Positions 42,613 to 51,057 of a stretch of DNA of 64,000 bases are shown piece by piece; the stretch's first letter is position 1, and each line of letters opens with the position of its first letter. Both the position numbers and the translations under genes were made by a program. A model generated the notes under the pieces. It was not told where the DNA came from. It was given only the letters and a program-made list of their open reading frames with translations, and searched no databases. Origin of the DNA: Clostridia bacterium (GTDB lineage: Bacteria > Bacillota > Clostridia > Oscillospirales > Acutalibacteraceae); NCBI GenBank assembly GCA_017516965.1, contig JAFXAP010000004.1:62001-126000 (forward strand), given 5' to 3'.

Positions 42613-43083
42613 ATGTGGAAATATTTGTTAGAATCAAGTTTATATAAAATTGAAATCACCGGTGGCAGTGTTAGAATCATAGACAAAGACACAAACTCAC
42701 TAAAAAAAGAATTTAAGGGTTATACATATCTATATACGGGTGCCCTTCACCCTAATGAATTTGAATTCTTCGCGTTAGAAAACGGAAAGCATTTCTATGT
42801 CTATTCTTTAGAAAACTTAGAATTAAAACGAAGAATTACTTTGCCTCGAGGTTATGACTCTATCGATGTATGCGGTTTTTATTCTGAAGACGGTAATATA
42901 ATAAACATACCGGCAGAACGATATGTATATGATGATAAAGAGCAAGAATTAGGGCATTACGAATACATTATTTGTAAGTACTCTTCTATTGATTATACGT
43001 TGGTTGAAAAAATGGATATTCCTGACAAACATCCGTATCTTTGGGATGATATTAAGAAATGGATTGATGAAAATAATATTTAA
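42613..43083 (+). CDS. Hypothetical protein in a repeat-bracketed segment
   Basis: A 156-residue soluble protein with no recognised family. It has alternating short beta strands (KIEITGGSVRIID, HFYVYSLENLELKRRITLP) that look like one or two propeller-type repeats, and an acidic, Trp-containing C-terminus. The ATG at 42613 follows GAGGTG. The gene lies alone between the nusB operon terminator and another terminator, inside the inverted repeats at 42464 and 43259. That setting suggests an inserted accessory gene; no transposase is present. Confidence 0.55.
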   Translation: MWKYLLESSLYKIEITGGSVRIIDKDTNSLKKEFKGYTYLYTGALHPNEFEFFALENGKHFYVYSLENLELKRRITLPRGYDSIDVCGFYSEDGNIINIPAERYVYDDKEQELGHYEYIICKYSSIDYTLVEKMDIPDKHPYLWDDIKKWIDENNI

Positions 43084-43210
43084 TTTCTCACTTTGCACTG
43101 CATAACGGGCTTATAATAATTGTGAGCTGGGTTAAGGGTCTTAGGTTTTCCTAAAAAGTTACATTTGGGCGCCAAAATATCCTGCTTATTATGGTATGAG
43201 ACAAAAAATT

Positions 43211-43243
43211 AAAAGCTGTGTAGAAAAATTCTACACAGCTTTT
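43211..43243. terminator. Bidirectional terminator before dapB
   Basis: AAAAGCTGTGTAGAA / TTCTACACAGCTTTT, perfect 15-bp stem with an AAA loop and T-runs on both strands. Confidence 0.92.
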
Positions 43244-43258
43244 TTACCGTCCTTTATA

Positions 43259-43280
43259 GTACGACTCTTAACGACTGTTC
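43259..43280 (-). repeat. Right copy of imperfect inverted repeat
   Basis: A 22-bp inverted partner of 42464-42486, beginning GTACGACTC on the plus strand. Confidence 0.55.
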
Positions 43281-43291
43281 ATTTAATTTAA

Positions 43292-44044
43292 TTAGAAATT
43301 CAAAATGCTTCCCATATCATATAAACCGGCAGGTTTTCCAACAATAAACTTTGCTGCTTTTACTGCTCCCGCTGCAAAGACTTCTTTTGACTGAGCAGCG
43401 TGAGATAGGGTAATTACCTCATCATGACCTGCAAATATAACGTCGTGCTCGCCAACAATTGTGCCGCCGCGAATAGCGTGTATGCCAATTTCATTTTTTG
43501 AGCGTTTCTGACGTTTTGAGTGTCGGTCATATTCGTATGTATATTGGTCGTTAAAAACCTGATTTACAGCATTTGCAAGCATCAGAGCGGTGCCTGACGG
43601 CGCATCAATCTTTTGGTTATGATGCTTTTCTATGATTTCAATATCAAAATTACTGCCTAAAATCTTTGCGGCGCTTTTTGCAAGACTGCATAGCAGATTT
43701 ACACCAAGAGACATATTTGCTGTGAAGAAAACAGGAATTTTATCAGCGGTAGATTTAATCTTTGCAATTTGTTCTGTGCTATAGCCTGTAGTTGCAAGAA
43801 TAACAGGAACATTATTTTTTACAGCAAATGTCAACAGACTGTCAAGTACTGAAATGTGCGAGAAATCAATAATAACGTCAGGAATAATCTTCACATCGTC
43901 AAAAGAGTTGTAAATTGGAAAATCGCAAAGCATTTCAGCGCGGTCAACACCTGCAACGATTTTAAGTTCGTCGTCTTCAGTAACACAACGGGCTACTGCG
44001 TTACCCATTTTACCGCAAGCGCCAGAAAGTAAAATATTAATCAT
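43292..44044 (-). CDS. dapB: 4-Hydroxy-tetrahydrodipicolinate reductase
   Basis: A 250-residue NAD(P)H-dependent reductase. GACGKMGNAV at residues 8-17 is the nucleotide-binding motif, and EIIEKHHNQKIDAPSGTALM near 133 holds the catalytic His and substrate-binding Lys. GEHDVIFAG near 205 is also typical. It reduces the DapA product to tetrahydrodipicolinate, which Ddh (30280) can turn into meso-diaminopimelate. It is the last gene of asd-dapA-dapB, 27 bases after dapA. Confidence 0.95.
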   Translation of the reverse strand: MINILLSGACGKMGNAVARCVTEDDELKIVAGVDRAEMLCDFPIYNSFDDVKIIPDVIIDFSHISVLDSLLTFAVKNNVPVILATTGYSTEQIAKIKSTADKIPVFFTANMSLGVNLLCSLAKSAAKILGSNFDIEIIEKHHNQKIDAPSGTALMLANAVNQVFNDQYTYEYDRHSKRQKRSKNEIGIHAIRGGTIVGEHDVIFAGHDEVITLSHAAQSKEVFAAGAVKAAKFIVGKPAGLYDMGSILNF

Positions 44045-44071
44045 TTATGTTTCACATCCGTATAAGTTCTT

Positions 44072-44962
44072 TTAAATTAAAAAGCCACATTCAGAAAGTT
44101 TTGCTTTAAGCAACTGCTTATTAGCCTCACTAGTAGGATAAAGTGGCATTCTGCAAGGGCCAACGTCAAGTCCTAACATATTCATTGCTTCTTTTACAGG
44201 AATAGGATTTACATCACAAAACATAGCATTCATAAGTCCTATATGTTTTAAATGAAGCTCGGTAGAGGCTTGAGTGTAGCCATTAAGATAAAGTTCGCAA
44301 ATATCGTGCATAACTTTAGGAGCAATATTAGAAAGCACCGATATAACGCCAATTCCACCAATTGACATAATTGGAACTGTCTGATCGTCGTTGCCTGAAT
44401 AAATATCTAAATTATCACCGCACAAATATTTTATTTCAGCGATAAGTGATAAATCTCCACTTGCTTCCTTGGTGGCGACAATGTTCTTGTGCTTGCTGAG
44501 TTCTTTGTAGGTTTCAGGCTTTATGTTGACACCTGTGCGCGAAGGAACATTATAAAGGATGATAGGTTTGCTTACTCTATCAGCAATATAGTTATAATGC
44601 GCTACAAGACCTGCTTGTGAAGTTTTGTTATAGTATGGTGTAACCATTAAAAAAGCATCTGCGCCGACACTTGCGGCATCTTCACAAAGCTCTACCGAAT
44701 ATACGGTGTCATTACTTCCGGTACCTGCAATAATCGGTACTCGACCGTTTGCGGCTTTAACCGATTCTTCAATAACGCGTAGATGCTCATCATAACGCAG
44801 GGTTGATTTTTCGCCGGTTGTACCACAAATTACAAGCGCGTCGATGCCGCCATCTATTTGTTCATTTACAAGTGTTTTTAAACGTCCAAAATTTACGCTA
44901 CCATCAGCGTTCATAGGGGTAACCAATGCAGTTGCAGCACCTGTGAAAATTCTTTTTTTCAT
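44072..44962 (-). CDS. dapA: 4-Hydroxy-tetrahydrodipicolinate synthase (second copy)
   Basis: A 296-residue DapA. GTTGEKSTL near residue 46, YYNKTSQAGL near 108, YNVPSRTG near 134, VATKEASGD with the Schiff-base Lys near 164, and SGNDDQ match the first copy at 31275. It acts between asd and dapB in the same transcript. GAGGTG precedes the ATG. Unlike the first copy, no lysine riboswitch lies upstream of its operon, so the two copies probably respond differently to lysine. Confidence 0.94.
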   Translation of the reverse strand: MKKRIFTGAATALVTPMNADGSVNFGRLKTLVNEQIDGGIDALVICGTTGEKSTLRYDEHLRVIEESVKAANGRVPIIAGTGSNDTVYSVELCEDAASVGADAFLMVTPYYNKTSQAGLVAHYNYIADRVSKPIILYNVPSRTGVNIKPETYKELSKHKNIVATKEASGDLSLIAEIKYLCGDNLDIYSGNDDQTVPIMSIGGIGVISVLSNIAPKVMHDICELYLNGYTQASTELHLKHIGLMNAMFCDVNPIPVKEAMNMLGLDVGPCRMPLYPTSEANKQLLKAKLSECGFLI

Positions 44963-44999
44963 ATAAAAAACACCTCGTTAAAAATATATTGATTTGTTG

Positions 45000-46082
45000 T
45001 TAGTCCATATAACCTTTAGCGGCAAGTAGTTCTGCAAGTAGCACAGCGCCGCCTGCGGCGCCACGCAATGTGTTGTGTGAAAGACAAACAAACTTATAGT
45101 CATACTGGCTGTCTTCACGCAAACGACCAACCGAAACTGCCATACCGCCTTCAAGGTCGCGGTGAATCTTTGTTTGTGGCATATTATCTTCGGTAAAGTA
45201 GTTAAGGAATTGCTTTGGTGCGTGGGGAAGTTTCAGTTCTTGAGGAACGCCTGAAAAACTTTCCCATACTTTAAGTATTTCATCTTTACTGGGTTTGTTT
45301 TTAAAGCTAACAAATACAGCCGCCATATGTCCGTCAGATACAGGAACACGTAAACATTGCGCAGTAAATTTAGGTGAGTCGGCAAGTTTGATTTCGCCGT
45401 CTTCTACTTTACCCCAAATTTTAAGCGGTTCTTTTTCACTTTTTTCTTCTTCGCCACCGATAAATGGAATAACGTTATCAACCATTTCAGGCCAACGTTC
45501 AAATGTTTTGCCGGCGCCTGAAATTGCCTGATATGTACAAACAAGGCATTTTTCTACACCAAATTCCTTATCGAGTGGAAAAAGTGCGGGTACATAACTT
45601 TGGAGTGAACAGTTTGATTTTACTGCTACAAAGCCACGTTTGGTACCAAGACGCTTACGTTGTGCCGCAATTACATCGAGATGTTCTGGGTTAAGTTCGG
45701 GTATAACCATTGGAACATCGGCTGTAAATCGGTGAGCCGAGTTGTTTGATACAACGGGACATTCGTGCTTTGCATACATTTCTTCAAAAGCCTTAATCTC
45801 ATCCTTTTTCATATCAACGGCGCAAAATACAAAATCAACCTTAGAAACAATGGTGTCTATATCGGCTACTGCGTCGTAAACCATCATATCTTTTAACTTT
45901 TCAGGCATTGGCGAGGTCATAGCCCAACGATTGCCAACGGCTTGCGAGTAAGTTTTACCAGCGCTTCTTGGACTTGCAGCAAGGCAAGTTACATTAAACC
46001 AAGGGTGATCTGCAAGTAGCAGAGCAAAACGTTGACCTACCATACCGGTAGCGCCTATAATGCCTACATTATAATTTTTCAT
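45000..46082 (-). CDS. asd: Aspartate-semialdehyde dehydrogenase (archaeal/fungal type)
   Basis: A 360-residue dehydrogenase. GIIGATGMVGQRFA at the N-terminus binds NADP; SNCSLQSYVPAL near residue 152 holds the catalytic Cys, and RVPVSDGHMAAVFV near 250 the catalytic His. The length and these motifs fit the archaeal/fungal form rather than the usual bacterial Asd. It reduces aspartyl phosphate to the semialdehyde used by both DapA enzymes. The ATG at 46082 has a perfect AGGAGG. It heads asd-dapA-dapB; no aspartokinase gene is present here. Confidence 0.93.
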   Translation of the reverse strand: MKNYNVGIIGATGMVGQRFALLLADHPWFNVTCLAASPRSAGKTYSQAVGNRWAMTSPMPEKLKDMMVYDAVADIDTIVSKVDFVFCAVDMKKDEIKAFEEMYAKHECPVVSNNSAHRFTADVPMVIPELNPEHLDVIAAQRKRLGTKRGFVAVKSNCSLQSYVPALFPLDKEFGVEKCLVCTYQAISGAGKTFERWPEMVDNVIPFIGGEEEKSEKEPLKIWGKVEDGEIKLADSPKFTAQCLRVPVSDGHMAAVFVSFKNKPSKDEILKVWESFSGVPQELKLPHAPKQFLNYFTEDNMPQTKIHRDLEGGMAVSVGRLREDSQYDYKFVCLSHNTLRGAAGGAVLLAELLAAKGYMD

Positions 46083-46156
46083 TTTAGGGTCCTCCTGAGA
46101 AAAACAAAACTTTCTATTGATATTGACAAAGTTTTGCAATATAATATTATTTAATT

Positions 46157-46185
46157 ATAATATCACTATGGTTGATATTTGTCAA
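46157..46185 (-). promoter_or_regulatory. Sigma-A promoter of asd-dapA-dapB
   Basis: Minus strand TTGACA (46180-46185), 17-bp spacer, TATTAT (46157-46162). Confidence 0.75.
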
Positions 46186-46200
46186 ATCAAAATATATATG
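46172..46200 (+). promoter_or_regulatory. Promoter of queA-tgt
   Basis: TTGATA (46172-46177), 17-bp spacer, TATATG (46195-46200). It interlocks with the asd promoter through the inverted repeat TTGA-N6-TCAA. Confidence 0.5.
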
Positions 46201-46229
46201 TAAAAATAGAAAGTTATTGGTAAAATTAT

Positions 46230-47252
46230 ATGAAAAAAAGTGATTTTTATTACGATTTACCCGAAGAACTTATTGCGCAGACACCGATTTTTCCGCGTGA
46301 TTCTTCAAGAATGTTGCGCCTTGGCAGGACTTCGGGCGAGGTTTATCACGACACTTTTAGTTCTTTGCCCGAATTTTTGCATGAGGGCGATTGCTTGGTG
46401 CTTAACAATACACGTGTACTCCCAGCGCGACTTTATGGTACTGCGTGTGATACGGGCGCTGTGGTTGAATTTGTGTTGCTTAAGCAGCGTGACCTTTATA
46501 CCTGGGAATGTCTTGCGGGTCCCGGAAAAAAGGCAAAGGTAGACCGTGAATTTGTTTTTAGCGATGAGCTTTCTGCTGTTGTGCGTGATGTGCTGCCGGA
46601 TGGTAATCGTGTTATTGAGTTTAAGTGCGAGGGCGAATTTTTTGCAACACTTGATAAGGTAGGTCAAATGCCTTTACCGCCTTATATTAAGGAAAAACTT
46701 TCTGACCGTGAGCGTTATCAAACGGTTTATTCAAAAGAACTAGGCTCTGCTGCGGCGCCAACTGCAGGTTTGCATTTTACACCGGAATTGCTCGAAAAAA
46801 TTAAAGCTAAGGGTGTAAAGGTTGTTTATGTTACTTTACACGTTGGCCTTGGTACATTCAGACCTGTCAAGGTGGATGATATTACCGACCATAAAATGCA
46901 TACAGAACATTACTATATGTCAAAGGAAACAGCCGATGCCATCAATCAGACCAAAGGAAACGGCGGTAGGGTAATATGTGTGGGTACTACCAGTTGCCGC
47001 ACTGTAGAAAGCGTTGCCCAAAAGTATGGAAAGATGTGTGAGTGCAGTGATGATACGGGAATTTTTATTTATCCTGGTTATACTTTTAAGTGTATGGATG
47101 CTCTCGTAACTAACTTTCATCTACCCGAAAGCACACTTATAATGTTGGTTTCCGCCTTTGCAGGATACGAAAACACAATGAATGCCTACAAAATCGCAGT
47201 AGAAGAAAAGTATAGATTTTTTAGTTTTGGTGACGCGATGTTTATTTTATGA
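46230..47252 (+). CDS. queA: S-adenosylmethionine:tRNA ribosyltransferase-isomerase
   Basis: A 340-residue Que[15 protein letters not shown] at the N-terminus, [15 protein letters not shown] near 54, [15 protein letters not shown] near 175, [10 protein letters not shown] near 199 and [19 protein letters not shown] near 287 are the family blocks. It transfers the ribosyl part of SAM to preQ1 in tRNA, giving epoxyqueuosine. It lies 9 bases before tgt, which puts preQ1 into the tRNA, so two successive steps of queuosine synthesis are in one operon. No preQ1 riboswitch is visible in the leader of about 25 nt. Confidence 0.96.
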   Translation: MKKSDFYYDLPEELIAQTPIFPRDSSRMLRLGRTSGEVYHDTFSSLPEFLHEGDCLVLNNTRVLPARLYGTACDTGAVVEFVLLKQRDLYTWECLAGPGKKAKVDREFVFSDELSAVVRDVLPDGNRVIEFKCEGEFFATLDKVGQMPLPPYIKEKLSDRERYQTVYSKELGSAAAPTAGLHFTPELLEKIKAKGVKVVYVTLHVGLGTFRPVKVDDITDHKMHTEHYYMSKETADAINQTKGNGGRVICVGTTSCRTVESVAQKYGKMCECSDDTGIFIYPGYTFKCMDALVTNFHLPESTLIMLVSAFAGYENTMNAYKIAVEEKYRFFSFGDAMFIL

Positions 47253-47261
47253 GGAGTTTTT

Positions 47262-48392
47262 ATGTATAAATTATTAAAACAAGAAAATGGCGCACGTCGT
47301 GGCGAATTTGTTACAAATCGCGGTACGGTACAAACACCTGCTTTTATGAACGTCGCAACAGCAGGCGCCATAAAGGGAGCCGTATCTGCCGAAGATTTAA
47401 AGCAAATTGGTTGTCAGGTGATGCTTAGTAATACATACCATTTGCATGTGCGACCCGGTGATGAAGTTGTGCGTGATTGCGGAGGTCTTCACAAATTTAC
47501 TACTTGGGATGGTCCTATTCTTACCGATAGCGGCGGTTTTCAGGTTTTTTCTTTGGCGGCTCTTCGCCATATTGAAGAAGAGGGCGTAACATTTGCAAGC
47601 CACGTTGACGGTAAACGTATTTTTATGGGCCCTGAAGAGAGTATGCAAATTCAGTCAAATCTTGGTTCAACCATAGCAATGGCATTTGACGAGTGCGTTG
47701 AAAATCCAGCTGAATATAGCTATTCAAAAGCTTCTTGTGAGCGTACAACAAGATGGCTTAAACGTTGCAAAACAAAAATGCAAGAGCTAAATTCGCGTGA
47801 GAGCACAATCAATCGCGAACAAATGCTTTTTGGTATAAATCAAGGTTGCACCTTTAATGATTTGCGTATAAACCATATGAAAGAAATAGCCGAACTGGAT
47901 TTAGACGGCTATGCTATTGGTGGTCTTGCTGTTGGCGAGACGGCTGAGGTTATGTACGACGTTATTGAACACGTAACCCCACATATGCCACAAAATAAAA
48001 TAAGATATCTAATGGGCGTTGGCACACCGCTTAATATTCTTAATGCTGTAGAGCGTGGTGTGGATCTTTTTGACTGCGTAATGCCTAGCAGAAATGCGCG
48101 TCACGGACATTTGTTTACTTCAAAAGGAATTATTAATATCAACAATAAAAAGTATGAATACGATATGACTCCTATTGATGAAAACTGTGGTTGTCCTGTG
48201 TGTCAGCGGTATAGCAAAGCATATATTCGCCATCTGCTTAAAAGCACAGAAATGTTATCTCAGCGACTACTTGTAATCCATAACCTATGGTTTTATAATC
48301 ACTTTATGGAAGATATACGTAAGGCAATTGATGAAGGCCGATTTGCTCAGTTTAAAGCAGAGCAAGAGAAAATTTTGGGTAAACGTATTTAA
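47262..48392 (+). CDS. tgt: Queuine tRNA-ribosyltransferase
   Basis: A 376-residue Tgt. ILTDSGGFQVFSL near residue 85 holds the catalytic Asp region, YAIGGLAVGE near 220, and VDLFDCVMPSRNARHG near 265 has the nucleophilic Asp and following loop. The zinc site is CGCPVC near 309 with a His about 25 residues later. It exchanges guanine 34 for preQ1 in the anticodon of GUN tRNAs. TGAGGAG precedes the ATG. It follows queA and comes before yajC with its own promoter, a common order. Confidence 0.96.
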   Translation: MYKLLKQENGARRGEFVTNRGTVQTPAFMNVATAGAIKGAVSAEDLKQIGCQVMLSNTYHLHVRPGDEVVRDCGGLHKFTTWDGPILTDSGGFQVFSLAALRHIEEEGVTFASHVDGKRIFMGPEESMQIQSNLGSTIAMAFDECVENPAEYSYSKASCERTTRWLKRCKTKMQELNSRESTINREQMLFGINQGCTFNDLRINHMKEIAELDLDGYAIGGLAVGETAEVMYDVIEHVTPHMPQNKIRYLMGVGTPLNILNAVERGVDLFDCVMPSRNARHGHLFTSKGIININNKKYEYDMTPIDENCGCPVCQRYSKAYIRHLLKSTEMLSQRLLVIHNLWFYNHFMEDIRKAIDEGRFAQFKAEQEKILGKRI

Positions 48393-48414
48393 TGTGTGTT
48401 TTGTAAAATTATTC

Positions 48415-48443
48415 TTGCATTTATTCGCCTTATTATGTATAAT
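48415..48443 (+). promoter_or_regulatory. Sigma-A promoter of yajC
   Basis: TTGCAT (48415-48420), 17-bp spacer, TATAAT (48438-48443). Confidence 0.7.
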
Positions 48444-48477
48444 ACATTTTGTTAATATTTTTGGAGGTTAAATAATT

Positions 48478-48837
48478 ATGAATTTTACTCAGTTTGTTTT
48501 AGACGCTGCTGCTACAGGTCAAGCTGGTGCCGCAACTAACGGAGGTGGCTTGGGTAGTTTGCTCGCAACTGCATTACCACTTGTTCTTATGATCGGCGCT
48601 ATGTATCTTTTTATCATCCGTCCTCAGAAAAAGAAGGAAAAAGAAGAAAAGAAAATGCGTGAAAACTTGCAGATTGGCGATGAAATTCTTACAATCGGTG
48701 GAATTTATGGTCGCGTAATTTCTTTAAAAGAAGATTCAATTGTTATTGAGTCAAAGAGTGACCACAGCAAACTTACAATCGCTCGTTGGGCAATGCAACA
48801 GAACCTTACCGTTCACGATGATGCTCCCAGCAAATAA
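48478..48837 (+). CDS. yajC: Preprotein translocase subunit YajC
   Basis: A 119-residue protein with one membrane helix (about 29-47) after a Gly/Ala-rich head, then the family block IRPQKKKEKEEKKMRENLQIGDEILTIGGIYG (split here at residues 48-79) and a short cytoplasmic beta domain. YajC accompanies SecDF in the Sec translocon. The start has GGAGG. It is followed by a TIGR04086 membrane protein gene, as in other Clostridia, separated by a hairpin. Confidence 0.9.
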   Translation: MNFTQFVLDAAATGQAGAATNGGGLGSLLATALPLVLMIGAMYLFIIRPQKKKEKEEKKMRENLQIGDEILTIGGIYGRVISLKEDSIVIESKSDHSKLTIARWAMQQNLTVHDDAPSK

Positions 48838-48845
48838 TTAGGTAT

Positions 48846-48887
48846 AAAAATCCCTTCGTTTAAATAAAATTTAACGGAGGGATTTTT
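48846..48887 (+). terminator. Terminator after yajC that also carries the next ribosome binding site
   Basis: AAAAATCCCTTCGTT / AACGGAGGGATTTTT, 15-bp stem with one G-T pair and a 12-nt loop. The 3' arm contains GGAGGG, the ribosome binding site of the gene at 48889. Confidence 0.75.
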
Positions 48888-48888
48888 T

Positions 48889-49290
48889 ATGTCTGCTGAT
48901 TTTTCTAAAAAAAACGTTAATAAAAAAAGCGCCTATTTATTAGGTGGTATAATAGGACTTATTATTTCACTACTGTCAATGCTTGCCTTTGCGGCAATTT
49001 TGCTTATTTTTAATATTGACAGGTCTTATGCCGCGCCATTTGCCACAATCAGCGTAGGTCTTGGTAGTTTTTTTGCAAGTAAAGTTACTGCTAAAAAAAT
49101 AGGAGATAAGGGTTATGTTATAGGCCTTATAATAGGTGTTATTGTTTTTGTCTTAATAACAGTTTTTTCACTTTTATTTGGTAACGGTTTAACACTAAAC
49201 ACATTGTTTCATTTTATAATAATTATGCTCTCATCACTTGCCGGTGGAATATTGGGGGTAAACAGTGATAAGCAAAAAAAATATATATAA
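48889..49290 (+). CDS. TIGR04086 family membrane protein
   Basis: A 133-residue protein with four hydrophobic helices at about 18-40, 46-62, 75-97 and 103-123. The pattern AYLLGGIIGLIISLL near the start and ILGVNSDKQKK near the end, plus its place after yajC, fit the TIGR04086 family. The function is unknown. Its ribosome binding site lies in the 3' arm of the yajC terminator hairpin, so read-through transcripts could be poorly translated unless the hairpin opens. Confidence 0.72.
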   Translation: MSADFSKKNVNKKSAYLLGGIIGLIISLLSMLAFAAILLIFNIDRSYAAPFATISVGLGSFFASKVTAKKIGDKGYVIGLIIGVIVFVLITVFSLLFGNGLTLNTLFHFIIIMLSSLAGGILGVNSDKQKKYI

Positions 49291-49299
49291 AAATTATTT

Positions 49300-49324
49300 A
49301 GACACTTTTTAAAATAAAGTGTCT
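49300..49324 (+). terminator. Intrinsic terminator
   Basis: AGACACTTT / AAAGTGTCT, 9-bp stem, 7-nt loop, followed by T5. Confidence 0.85.
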
Positions 49325-49397
49325 TTTTTGTTATGCCCTTGCTTTTTATATAAAACATATTAATCAGATTAACCGTGTAATATCATTTTATAAAAAC

Positions 49398-49425
49398 TTT
49401 ACATAAATATTTTTTATGGTATAAT
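49398..49425 (+). promoter_or_regulatory. Promoter of the Gfo/Idh gene
   Basis: TTTACA (49398-49403), 16-bp spacer, TATAAT (49420-49425) with upstream TGG (extended -10). Confidence 0.65.
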
Positions 49426-49456
49426 GATTTTGAAAATATCGTTTGTGAGGTAGTTT

Positions 49457-50431
49457 ATGATAAAATATGCAACCATAGGCACCAGTTTTATAGCAGAGCA
49501 GTTTGTAACTGGGGCTAACGCTACGGGAAAATTAGAGCTTGCGGCGGTTTATTCGCGTAAATATGATACAGGTACTGCATTTGCTAAAAAATTTAACTGT
49601 GATAAAATTTACACCTCATTAGATGATTTGGCAAATGATTGTGAAATTGATGCCGTATACGTAGCGTCACCTAATGTGTTTCACGCTAAGCAGAGTGAAC
49701 TGCTTTTAAATGCGGGTAAGCACGTTATTTGCGAAAAGTCGATTACCACATCTGCTAGTGAATATAAACGTCTTAAAACACTCGCAGACGGTAAGGGACT
49801 AATTTATCTTGAAGCAATAATTCCTATCTATAACCCAAGCCGTGAGCGCATTAAAACAGCGCTTAAAGAAATAGGTGATATCGCTATGGCAAAGATTGAT
49901 TATTGTCAGCGTTCTTCGCGTTATGACCGCTTTATTAGCGGTGAACACGTCAACATTTTTGATATGTCGCTACACGCGGGCACACTTATGGATTTGGGTG
50001 TTTACTGTGTCTATGCGGCGGTAGATTTGTTTGGTACGCCTAATAACATTAAGGCATCGGCATCTTTTTTAAAGGGTGGTGCTGACGGCAGTGGCGTAGC
50101 CATTTTTGAATATGACAATTTTTCTGCCTGCCTTACATACAGCAAAACAGGGCAAAGCGTTGCCCCTACCGAAATTGTGGGGGACAGTGGTTCGGTTATA
50201 ATGGAAACTGCTGTTTATTATCAAGACGCTTATCTTATAAAAAATGGAGAAAAAACACCCCTTTATGATAATGTTATAAAAGAAACCCTTATGGGCTGTG
50301 AAGCAGAGGCTTTTTGCGATTTTATTAGTGGCGCGCGACTTGGAGAATATAGGCAAAACAGCGAAATTTGTTTTAACGTACACTCGTGTATGGACATTAT
50401 AAAGCAAAAGGCAAATATTACTTATAAATAA
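49457..50431 (+). CDS. Gfo/Idh/MocA family oxidoreductase
   Basis: A 324-residue NAD(P)-dependent oxidoreductase. The N-terminal Rossmann fold begins KYATIGTSFIAEQF, with VYVASPNVFHAKQSELLLNAGKHVICEKSITT (about 72-103) holding the conserved EK, and the C-terminal domain has LMDLGVYCVYAAVDLFG near 178. It probably oxidises or reduces a sugar or inositol-like compound. It stands alone between its own promoter and a terminator, so the pathway is not evident. It is close in type to Gfo/Idh proteins of unknown substrate in Clostridia. Confidence 0.85.
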   Translation: MIKYATIGTSFIAEQFVTGANATGKLELAAVYSRKYDTGTAFAKKFNCDKIYTSLDDLANDCEIDAVYVASPNVFHAKQSELLLNAGKHVICEKSITTSASEYKRLKTLADGKGLIYLEAIIPIYNPSRERIKTALKEIGDIAMAKIDYCQRSSRYDRFISGEHVNIFDMSLHAGTLMDLGVYCVYAAVDLFGTPNNIKASASFLKGGADGSGVAIFEYDNFSACLTYSKTGQSVAPTEIVGDSGSVIMETAVYYQDAYLIKNGEKTPLYDNVIKETLMGCEAEAFCDFISGARLGEYRQNSEICFNVHSCMDIIKQKANITYK

Positions 50432-50432
50432 C

Positions 50433-50464
50433 AAAAAAGGATGTTCGCTTGAACATCCTTTTTT
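50433..50464. terminator. Bidirectional terminator
   Basis: AAAAAAGGATGTTC / GAACATCCTTTTTT, perfect 14-bp stem with a GCTT loop between convergent genes. Confidence 0.92.
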
Positions 50465-50468
50465 ACTG

Positions 50469-50765
50469 TTAAAGTATCGCAAGTATATCTTGCTTTGGTC
50501 GGTAACCAACAATACGTGATACTTCTTTTCCGTCTTTAAACACAATAAGTGTTGGAATGCTGGCTACGTTATATTTTATAGCAATAGAAGCATCGTTATC
50601 AACGTTTACTTTACCCACGGTAATGTCGGTGCGCTCGGCGGCAATTTCTTCAACAATGGGGGCAATCATCTGACAAGGACCGCACCAATCGGCATAAAAA
50701 TCTACAAGAGTGGTGCTGGCTGCAATTTCACTTTCAAAATTTTGACTGTTTAACTTTTTTAACAT
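50469..50765 (-). CDS. trxA: Thioredoxin
   Basis: A 98-residue thioredoxin with the active site WCGPC in VDFYADWCGPCQMIAP near residue 27, the cis-Pro in VASIPTLIVFKDG, and the conserved Lys-Val-Asn-Val-Asp strand. The ATG at 50765 has GAGAGG before it; a TTG five codons upstream is inside that site. It lies 11 bases after the ferredoxin-thioredoxin reductase-like gene, so reducing power probably comes from ferredoxin rather than NADPH. Confidence 0.94.
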   Translation of the reverse strand: MLKKLNSQNFESEIAASTTLVDFYADWCGPCQMIAPIVEEIAAERTDITVGKVNVDNDASIAIKYNVASIPTLIVFKDGKEVSRIVGYRPKQDILAIL

Positions 50766-50776
50766 AAATTTACCTC

Positions 50777-50977
50777 TCAATCCTTTGATTTATAGTATAG
50801 CATACAATGGCAATACCCCTCAAAATTGGGGTCCGCAATCTGCGCCTTAAACTCATCACAAATGCATTTAAATTCGGGCAGTTTTGGTATTCTGCAAGGG
50901 CAATAGCCATCTTTTGCTTTTAATCCTTGTTTTATACGCTCTACAACTTCTTTGTTTTCATTAAGCCTTACTGCCAT
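50777..50977 (-). CDS. Ferredoxin-thioredoxin reductase catalytic subunit-like protein
   Basis: A 66-residue protein with the FTR catalytic pattern CPCR (about residues 24-27), CIC near 37 and CHC near 56, the cysteines that hold the [4Fe-4S] cluster and the redox-active disulfide. It should pass electrons from ferredoxin to the thioredoxin encoded next. The ATG at 50977 follows AGGAAGTGG; a GTG three codons upstream lies in that site. It is shorter than plant FtrB (about 110), as is usual in anaerobes. No variable subunit gene is present. Confidence 0.87.
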   Translation of the reverse strand: MAVRLNENKEVVERIKQGLKAKDGYCPCRIPKLPEFKCICDEFKAQIADPNFEGYCHCMLYYKSKD

Positions 50978-51057
50978 TTTTACCACTTCCTTTTTATATT
51001 ATTATAAACTATATAAAACCATTTTTCTATAAAATAATGTTTATAATTATTTGATTT

